From Halichondria panicea (lineage: Eukaryota > Porifera > Demospongiae > Suberitida > Halichondriidae), in the NCBI RefSeq assembly GCF_963675165.1, contig NC_087378.1:767001-831000 (forward strand): a stretch of 64,000 nt of DNA, in the 5' to 3' direction. The notes below the pieces were generated by a model. The model ran no database searches. It was not told where the DNA came from and was given only the letters and a program-made list of their open reading frames with translations. The position numbers were made by a program, and so were the translations under genes. How positions within the stretch are numbered: position 1 is the first letter of the stretch; each line of letters opens with the position of its first letter. This document shows positions 56,647 to 64,000 of the stretch, piece after piece.

Positions 56647-59171
56647 ATGTCTGCCTATCGGAAACCTCTTGGAGATAGAAACTATTCCTCAAAACAGAAA
56701 GGATCGAAACCCAAGGCCAAGAAATGTCGCTTTAACAAGGGACAGATTATTCTAGACTACAGAGCATTCACAAATGATATTCCCTCGGCTGTGTCTCTCT
56801 GTGAAAGTGATCTAGAAAGTCCTACAGTGAGTGAGAGAATTTGTGTTAATAAAAACCAAGTCTTATAAATTTGTGTTACACTTCAGCCTGACAAAATCGT
56901 GCAAGTATATCTGGGCATTCTCAGCTGCATACAATCAGAGTCTGTGGAATCTTTCAAGCAGGTGGGTCCCTAGTTACTAGTACACAGTTCCATATCTCAA
57001 ACGTTGACGTTTGTTTCAGACTGTGTTGGGCTGTTCCTTTGATTACCCTGAGCTGATGGAAGACATCACCTTTCACCTGCAACTGTGCCGAGTCCTGTGA
57101 GAACAAAATAATTTAATTTTGCACAGAATTACGAGTACTTCACCCACTGTAGGAAGAAGCTGATGAGTTCTAGTGGTACCCACGATTTCGGACTGATGGA
57201 CCTCACCTTTCCAGGTAAAGTACTTCACTCTCATTCTACATATACATGGCAACGCCATGCAAGCTTCTCCACTTCCGTATGTGTACATAGAATTACTTTA
57301 CTATAATACCACCTTTTGAACGCCTCCTCCTATACAGACTCCAAACGGACCATAACATTCCTCGGGTACGTTGCATTATTAGATTTTGTGGAAATTATTT
57401 TATATGTCTGTATTCCGTTCCAGTTCTCTATTCAATCTGCTTCGATTCCAAATGAACTTGTTTGAAGGCGATGAAACGATTGCAGATGTCTCAGAAGATA
57501 TAGTAAGTACACAATTTTGTTGCTTCTCTCCTTAATAACATTGCTTTCTTTGCAAGGACCTACTGACAGAACAGTTGGGTGATCTTCAGAAGACCAACAC
57601 AGAGGGAAGACAGACACTCAAAACATTGGAGTAAGTCCAAATCAACACACTATGTGTCTTTGAACTTCGCTAAGGATTATGCTAATACTGTTCTTGTTTC
57701 TATAGGATGCAGAGGGAAGAAGAGAAAGAGTTGGAGCAGGAGATAAAACAGGCCATTGTTGCTCAACAACAGGAGACAAACGATCTACACGTATTGCACG
57801 ATTCCAACGTCAACAAGTATCACGATTATGAGGAGGTTTATTCCAAAGTGGAACAGAAACAGGTGAGAATCCTTGGTACCAGGAGTAGGATAGTGGTTAA
57901 GATCTTTTCTAGTCAACCTACGGGTACCCCTTAAATTTATGTGCCTCCGGATGAATATTGCACTAACTTGAAGAATATAATACGTATACTACATGTATAG
58001 TAGCATCCTCAACACACATATTTTTGGCACAGATGGCAAAAAACAAAAGTTCGATCCAGTGGAAACAACGGATTGAGGATCTGAAGACACAAATTGTAAC
58101 CTCACCTGACAAAATGAAGGCCGTAAGTGTTTCAGTGCTTCATACAGTGACCTGTGTACTTACCATTGTCCCATTGCTAGTCACTGGCTCAACTGGAGAG
58201 TCAGATTCAAGATGCCAAGGTGGTGAAAGAAGAGACTAAATCATTGCTCATCAAGTGGGAGTTCATATTCTCCAATGCCCATCACGCGCCACCGGTAGGC
58301 CTCTTATTATGCGCCTCGAGTTGTATAATATATTTTTGATGGGTACAGCTTAAGTAGTTTCACAGTGTTCTGTATGGGGTGTGTGAAACTTTTGCATGTG
58401 TACTGTACAATTGTGTTCAGAACTCTATGTTCCCTCAGGTTTATGATGGGTTAAACGAAGATCTCACTCGTCTTGCTGACAAAGTTGCCAAAAAGAGGTT
58501 GGTTGTGTTTTAAGATACTCCTGTATGTAGCTATCTTCTCTGCAGCGAGTTGGAGTCTCTTATTGAAGCTCTTGAAGATCAAGTGAGACAACAGAATCAA
58601 GTACTTCGAGAGGCCACAGCCAAACATCAGAACCTCCTGCGACACTTGAAACTCATCGAGGATGGGGCAATCCACGAGGGGCAGCACAAACTACCCCACC
58701 CCAACCATCTGGAGAGCCTTCAGCGGTACATCATTATGTGTTAATTGTTGCTGTACTGTATGTGTAGGCTACTGATTACATGCTACTTTTATGATGTGCA
58801 TAATTATGTGTGAATTTGTTTTTCAGTGATGCTTGTATACTGCAACAAGAGGTGGACGAGAAAATGAGGTCCGATTCTGACCTTGAGAAGGATACCATGA
58901 AAATCAATGCACAGGTTGGTGTAATTTCTAAATGATTGGTACGTACTTCGTCATCACTGTCCATAGATTGCAGCTGTACAAGAGACGTGTCAAAAAGACT
59001 GTGACCAACTACAGACTGATTGCAACAACCTTGACAGAGCTGTAAGTTCTCTAAGCTATTAATATGGATTTCTATTTTATGTTTATACTCCCTCAGCTCA
59101 AGTCTCATATGGAGAAATACTTTGTATATGCCAAGACTATCACTGGAGAGCCGTCTGCAGTTAGTAGGTGA
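56647..59171 (+). CDS. NUF2: Kinetochore protein NUF2 (NDC80 complex)
   Basis: Fifteen in-frame exons: 56647-56826, 56887-56961, 57020-57096, 57153-57214, 57338-57365, 57424-57502, 57557-57630, 57706-57862, 58033-58122, 58181-58294, 58439-58497, 58546-58725, 58827-58914, 58967-59041, 59097-59171. They encode 470 residues (human 464). NUF2 pairs with NDC80 at the outer kinetochore to bind microtubules. The N-terminal 150 residues form a calponin-homology-type head. The family signature DSKRTITFLGSLFNLLRFQ matches PKAKRTARFLSGIINFIHF of human NUF2 as recalled. A long coiled coil follows, with IEDLKTQIVTSPDKMKA matching LKTKIVDSPEKLKN. The basic Lys/Ser/Arg N-terminal tail (residues 1-28) is longer than in vertebrates. 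An upstream in-frame ATG at 56467 exists, but it overlaps the start of MAD2L2. Confidence 0.92.
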
Positions 59172-59278
59172 CCCAAGCACTGGGGCTGCTGTCTCACATC
59201 TCACACTACTCTAGGACTAGTACATTTAGCTAACTAAAACTCATTTGCAATACAAACTATTTTTATTATGTTGGTACT

Positions 59279-59381
59279 GTGTACAAGCCAGAGTATCAGG
59301 TATAATACCATAATTTATAGTATCTATGTATATACTCAGGAGTGCATGAATGAGTACCTGATATATATACTCTGTACACAA
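59279..59381. repeat. Imperfect inverted repeat
   Basis: TGTGTACAAGCCAGAGTATC pairs with the far end GATATATATACTCTGTACACA around an AT-rich centre. It lies just past NUF2 and may be a small MITE. Confidence 0.55.
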
Positions 59382-59539
59382 AGTTCACAAACCATAATTA
59401 CTCGGCGTGAAAATTGGCAATGATCGCCATAAGGAAAATGTAAATACCTTAGATCATAGGATAAAGATGCTTAGATTCAGGTCAAGTTTCCTCGAGACCA
59501 GGTCGCATGGAACAAAATTAACAGACATTCATAATTATA

Positions 59540-60082
59540 CCGACTAGAAAAACATTTGCAATGTGAAAAATTGCTAGGATTGGCCAGGGGAACCACAAAA
59601 AAGCGTGGGAACAAGAAATCAGACGAGAGCATAACTCCAATCCGTTACAACGTCAATCACATGTATACTGGTAGTTTTCCCATGTTTTCCCAGCCAATAT
59701 GCCACGCAATTTTTACTGGTGGAGTGATGACCAATCCCTATATATATTTATTATACATCCATTTTAGAATGTGGGGCACATAATCATGATGATTTGTGAT
59801 GAATTGATGTTCCTAATACATGCAGTGTTGAGCACAGGTACACACAGTCCATCCATGCGTAGTAACATGCACGGACCGTACTGGTGAATGATGTGGTGGA
59901 TGGAAGCTGATAGGTGGATCTGGAACACAGTCTATTATTTAATATACTATGTATTGTACATGTTCATGACGTTGTAACGGATTGGAGTTATGCTCTCGTC
60001 TGATTTCTTGTTCCCACGCTTTTTTGTGGTTCCCCTGGCCAATCCTAGCAATTTTTCACATTGCAAATGTTTTTCTAGTCGG
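59540..60082. mobile_element. Non-autonomous DNA transposon with 116-bp perfect terminal inverted repeats
   Basis: The left arm 59540-59655 starts CCGACTAGAAAAACATTTGC and ends CCGTTACAACGTCA. The right arm 59967-60082 is its exact reverse complement as far as I can check. The 311-bp interior has no coherent ORF. Long perfect arms suggest a recent foldback or MITE insertion. No clear target duplication was identified at the edges. Confidence 0.9.
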
Positions 60083-61033
60083 ATTCCCTTTCTTTTTCAG
60101 TACAGTTTACGTATCATGACATGCATAAGTGGAACGTCAAGAGGCAGTACAAGAAGAGAAGACAGGACTAATCAGATATCTTCTCGAATATCTCTGGACT
60201 AATAATTAGAGTAATAATTTATTGCTTGATAATTATGTTGAATTTGCGAATCAGTATTAAATGACAGCCATTTTAAGAGCATGATATCTAGCCAGTGCAT
60301 ATAGCATGCCTGTCAGAGAAAGGAAGCTAGAGCTGAACAGTGTGAAGAAAAGGAACACCTCAGGCTCTGGAAAAGCACTGCTGCACTGATTTTAGGCGCA
60401 CGGTTTATTAGCCACGCCTATCTATTATTATTGGCCACAACGCAATTGCTGAGTCATTAAAGATGGCGGAATTGTCTAGGTAAGAGAAATAGAGACTGAG
60501 AGGTCATCTGCCTCGTGGAAGCAATCGCAAATCTGAAGAAGCGCTTTGTAATCCAGGTTGTAGTCGTTTGGAAACCCTGTGCAGAATGTCCTGGAGATGG
60601 CTGTACTTGGAGTAAATGCTGGGCAAGAAACTTACTTACTTACTTACTTACTTACTTAGTCAGTCAGACAAAGAGCGGTGAAACGTCGAAATAGTGCAAT
60701 TTTTAAAATGAAAATATTCATTCATTAAAATGTTTATGGATTATGAAATGAGAGATACAAAGAGAGAAAAGGCTAAATAAACTATCTGTTCAGCCAGTTT
60801 CTTGATGTGGCCTTTCCCTGCAGAGATAGAACAGTTTGAACATGAGTCAAAATAATTGAAATATTGCTAAACACGGGCAAACCCACTGCCAATCCTATGT
60901 AAAACCTACTGGTTTTACTAATATAATTATTAGCACAAGAACTGACTACTTAACTAACAGAAAACATTGATGTATAGAAAATGTCTAGTAATTATTATTA
61001 ATCTAAACAGTACATATTCTAAAAGGTATTACA
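60083..61033. other. Intergenic stretch with a possible tiny first exon
   Basis: Mostly AT-rich. At 60461-60481, AAGATGGCGGAATTGTCTAG followed by GTAAGA looks like a YY1-type start with a six-codon exon, but no continuing exons were found. An (ACTT)n microsatellite lies at about 60630-60658. Confidence 0.4.
60630..60658. repeat. ACTT tetranucleotide microsatellite
   Basis: About seven copies of CTTA/ACTT. Confidence 0.9.
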
Positions 61034-64000
61034 TTAATTTAGGAGTGGTTCTCTCAAAGTGGTGTTGAACGCATCGTTCAATTCCACAACTTGTGTTGTC
61101 ACAGTCGTATCATTCTGACTGTCTACGATATTTTCTTCCATCAATTCTGACACTTGCAGTTTTCTTTTCTTTAACAAGTAGTCCATCATTTTCTTGGGTA
61201 TGACTCGCTTGCAAGTGTGGAAGAGCAGAATGCAAATAAATTGGAAGAGAGCAATTGATACAGAGATAGCGATTGCAGGGCTCAAATGTTCCCCTTGTTG
61301 AGCTCGATCGAACAAAAATGATCCTCCAAGCATAACCAAGTTTCCTATGTAAATGTTTTCTATGAATGACAAGAGCCATACTTTATATAGCAAGCCAGTC
61401 AGTGCACTGTAGATTAGAAGGAACACTGATATCAGAGTCATGAGTAGTATGTTTGCCAAAGGGTTGAATGTCGAGGTTGATGCGAACACAATCAATATCA
61501 CTACGCGTGAGATGAGCAGAATCCCAGTCCATACCTGATGCTGCTTCTTCAATTTGAAAGGGCCGTAGAAAGTATCAAAGAACGGAGTCAGTGTATTGAT
61601 CCAACGAAGAGGCCAAAGGTTAGATTTACCCTTGAGAAATGGTACTAGCAGGAGCATCAGCGTGAAGGGAATCAAAAACAAGAGTAGGAAAGCAATTGCC
61701 AATATTATCAATACAATATGTCCTGGTGTCACTCCATACTGTACATTACCATCGAGGGACCAAACTTTGCGAAATGTACCGTTTGAGTCCGCCACATCAG
61801 CGCTGATAAAAACATCCGTGATAGCCCTAAACACTTTACCATAAGAGAGCAGGAATAAAGTAGCTAGCACTGCAACAGAATTGTTTCCAAAGAGCTTAGT
61901 GGCTCTGGTTGAATAGTGAGAAACTAGGATGATGATAGCAGCAATACTCCAGATGTAGACAGGAAATACAAATTGTAAGCCACTCTTTGTAAGTTGATTC
62001 AAATTTTGGCTGAAGCAAGACTCAATACCAAAGTCCAAATTCATCCAAGCGATTGGAACAGTAAGAATGTAATATGCAACAGTTTGCCTATTTTGATGTG
62101 GAAACAGTATGGGATTGTTCATCCATATAACATTGGCATAAAATATAAGTCCGTTGATTGTACCTGTGCTCACTGTGATGTCCAAAAACTTTATGAAAGC
62201 TACCAAGAGAATTCCGAGAATCATAAAAACAATCAATAGAGCAAGAAAACTGTCAACACATTGTTCGCACTTGTTCCCACCCAACTGTAGACTGTAGTTA
62301 GCTTGACAACTCCCACACAAAACTCCAACTCGATTCATGCTGCACTGGGTGTCAGGGGATTTCAGGTCGATGGATGTTGTTGAGGTATTGCAGTAGTCAC
62401 GTGGGCAGTATCTGTGCCAGTAGTAGACATCAGTGTTGTTTTGCCTTGTGTCCACTCCAACCCACAATGTTCCTTCTCTGATAATGTATCCTGTTCGGTC
62501 GAAAATTTCACAAGTCAGATTATTATAATCTCTAAAGTTAACAAGGTTTTCATCACAATTACAATCCTTATTTGCAATGAGCTCAAATCCCAATGGACAC
62601 GATTCCAGTTTGATGTTAACATAGACGAGCGTCGTGAGGAGTGCCAAACAGGGATAAAATAAGTTACTTACAAATCTTTTCTCAGGATCACATACTAGCG
62701 AGTAGGCATTCCTTATGCTCAATTCCATGTCTTCCTTTTGAAGGCTATCAATGACTGGTTCATTTACCATAAGAGCGACTGTAGCTGTTCTGTTTGTCTC
62801 ACTAGACGAAACTGTATAGGTTAAGTTACTGCATTGTGTGTTATCAACGAATTGTGAGCGCTGAGCTTTGTCAAGTGTGCCAGCACTGTCAAGCACATTA
62901 GCAAATACAGTGCCCACAACTCTTCCGTAGTTGAATCCGACTAGAACAACTGGAACCTTAAAAATTTCCCCAGGATATCTTGTTTCGTTTAACACAAGGA
63001 AGCTTCGATCGTTGCACTGTGGCTTGTTGTCAAAACAAAAGCAAACACGAGTTGGATCAGATGTTAGCTGAAAATCAAGCGACGAGGAATTGTCAAATTC
63101 AAAAATAGTTTTTTCCCGGTTTACTTCAACAACCGGACATGTTGAAGTGTATGATGACCTGGACAATCCAAAAATACTTGTTCCCCCAAGGTATGCGATG
63201 TTATTGGAGAAAGTAACATTAATGTTGTTTGTCAACAGATCTGTTGAATAGAAGCATGACCTGCTGTTTATTACTACTTCAAATCCTGAAATCGCCAATT
63301 CTAGTGTAACGAGAATTTGAGGTAGAGGAAGTGAAATTGCTGCAACATATATGCCTCCACCATATTCTGTAGCTGTGTTGTTCTCAAACAATGTGTTTGA
63401 TCCTTGATTAAACTTCACTGTTGACTGGTACAAAGCCATACCACATCCTCTTTCAGCTTTGTTGTTTGAGAAGACAGTATTTCTGGACAATTTAAATTTG
63501 CTCTGGTATGCCAAGATTGATGTTCCATTGTTGTAATCGAACGTACAGTCACGAAACACTACCATTTCTTGGAAGTACAAAGACACTCCTGCCACACTGT
63601 TTTGAGTTATGTGACAACCATCCATTTCAATAGCGGAGTTTCTACTCAATGCTGTTTCCAGGAAATTGACACTGACAAATCCAACGCCATTGCTACTGAT
63701 TAGCGAGCTCCAAATTGTCACGGTAGAGCTAAATAAACTGATGCCAATCTCATTGTACATGAAAGCTGAGTTGATAATTGTCACATTTGATACCCCAAAT
63801 ATAAGTAATCCATAATGTTCGGAGTAGGAGACAGTAGTGTTTTCAATTATTACTTCATCATTATAATAAATTGTAATTCCTTGAGGACTTTGAGAAATCA
63901 AAGTATCAGTAATGGCAATGGAGGTAATTCCAAATGTATACAATCCGCCAGAAGGGTATTGTGTGATTGAGCTATTGTATAGAGCTAATGTGTGCTCACC
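61034..64000 (-). CDS. Beta-helix ectodomain receptor-like protein with multi-pass membrane domain (5' partial)
   Basis: A single open frame runs from the window edge to a stop at 61034, 988 residues without its N-terminus. The first part, to about residue 240, is a right-handed parallel beta-helix: repeats of the form xxxSxFxxNxxGIxLxxS and Asn-rich turns (GCGMALYQS, FENNTATEYGGGIYV). A Cys-containing beta region follows, then two Cys-rich knots (CPLGFELIANKDCNC; GVLCGSCQANYSLQ ... CEQC). About nine or ten hydrophobic helices come next (FLALLIVFMILGILLVAFI to LFQFICILLF), with a cytoplasmic tail ending LREPLLN. This beta-helix plus GPCR/TRP-like membrane block recurs in sponge and some protist predicted proteins. 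The function is not known; the 7TM-or-more block resembles TRP/polycystin-like C-terminal families only loosely. Confidence 0.75.
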   Translation of the reverse strand, partial: GEHTLALYNSSITQYPSGGLYTFGITSIAITDTLISQSPQGITIYYNDEVIIENTTVSYSEHYGLLIFGVSNVTIINSAFMYNEIGISLFSSTVTIWSSLISSNGVGFVSVNFLETALSRNSAIEMDGCHITQNSVAGVSLYFQEMVVFRDCTFDYNNGTSILAYQSKFKLSRNTVFSNNKAERGCGMALYQSTVKFNQGSNTLFENNTATEYGGGIYVAAISLPLPQILVTLELAISGFEVVINSRSCFYSTDLLTNNINVTFSNNIAYLGGTSIFGLSRSSYTSTCPVVEVNREKTIFEFDNSSSLDFQLTSDPTRVCFCFDNKPQCNDRSFLVLNETRYPGEIFKVPVVLVGFNYGRVVGTVFANVLDSAGTLDKAQRSQFVDNTQCSNLTYTVSSSETNRTATVALMVNEPVIDSLQKEDMELSIRNAYSLVCDPEKRFVSNLFYPCLALLTTLVYVNIKLESCPLGFELIANKDCNCDENLVNFRDYNNLTCEIFDRTGYIIREGTLWVGVDTRQNNTDVYYWHRYCPRDYCNTSTTSIDLKSPDTQCSMNRVGVLCGSCQANYSLQLGGNKCEQCVDSFLALLIVFMILGILLVAFIKFLDITVSTGTINGLIFYANVIWMNNPILFPHQNRQTVAYYILTVPIAWMNLDFGIESCFSQNLNQLTKSGLQFVFPVYIWSIAAIIILVSHYSTRATKLFGNNSVAVLATLFLLSYGKVFRAITDVFISADVADSNGTFRKVWSLDGNVQYGVTPGHIVLIILAIAFLLLFLIPFTLMLLLVPFLKGKSNLWPLRWINTLTPFFDTFYGPFKLKKQHQVWTGILLISRVVILIVFASTSTFNPLANILLMTLISVFLLIYSALTGLLYKVWLLSFIENIYIGNLVMLGGSFLFDRAQQGEHLSPAIAISVSIALFQFICILLFHTCKRVIPKKMMDYLLKKRKLQVSELMEENIVDSQNDTTVTTQVVELNDAFNTTLREPLLN

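Noticed and set aside
59990-60202. Plus-strand frame overlapping the right arm of the foldback element and continuing to 60202
   Set aside because: Its first half is element sequence and its start is in the inverted repeat. The tail (STRREDRTNQISSRIS) is low-complexity and has no clear partner.

Overview
This is a compact, intron-rich animal genome segment, most likely from a sponge (probably a demosponge). Genes of clear metazoan type (Scribble, PAQR4, NUF2, TXNDC16, a tyrosine-motif membrane adaptor) sit a few hundred bases apart. They have many short GT-AG introns, AT-rich spacers, frequent CA/TG microsatellites and small inverted-repeat elements. The species cannot be read from the sequence, and the sponge call is inference, helped by the beta-helix plus multi-membrane-segment receptor at the right edge. 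Exon models below were built by hand from splice sites, reading frame and recalled family sequence. All junctions are GT-AG and keep frame unless stated.

Layout. 1-197 (-): 5' end of an unrecognised gene. 749-5537 (+): transmembrane protein with a Thr-rich stalk and a tail full of Tyr motifs. 5834-10681 (-): 16-exon coiled-coil protein, possibly CCDC60-like. 10856-12529 (+): acireductone dioxygenase ADI1. 12868-13993 (+): SPRY-domain protein with an acylation-type N-terminus. 15135-22393 (-): complex I subunit NDUFV1. 22627-25345 (-): FAF2/UBXD8. 25420-26114 (+): CMC1. 26293-31945 (-): TXNDC16/ERp90. 32248-34090 (+): cathepsin L. 34318-35368 (-): PAQR4. 35643-53360 (+): Scribble, 35 exons over 17.7 kb, with a probable internal promoter and alternative N-terminus. 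54059-56485 (-): MAD2L2/REV7, with two plus-strand ORFs in one intron. 56647-59171 (+): NUF2. 61034-64000 (-): a partial beta-helix receptor with many membrane segments.

Organisation. Most neighbours are paired head to head (probable shared promoters: CCDC60-like/ADI1, FAF2/CMC1, TXNDC16/cathepsin L, PAQR4/Scribble, MAD2L2/NUF2) or tail to tail with very short spacers. There is no operon or defence island. The genes are mostly housekeeping: methionine salvage, respiratory-chain assembly and function, ER quality control, lysosomal proteolysis, cell polarity, and kinetochore and checkpoint biology. The most unusual items are the Tyr-motif membrane adaptor, the internal Scribble promoter with its MGAWCSCS-type start, the beta-helix receptor, and several repeats. 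These repeats are a recurring TACCGTATAGCGGG inverted-repeat family, a 543-bp element with 116-bp perfect inverted ends, tandemly duplicated splice donors in NDUFV1, and microsatellites abutting splice sites.
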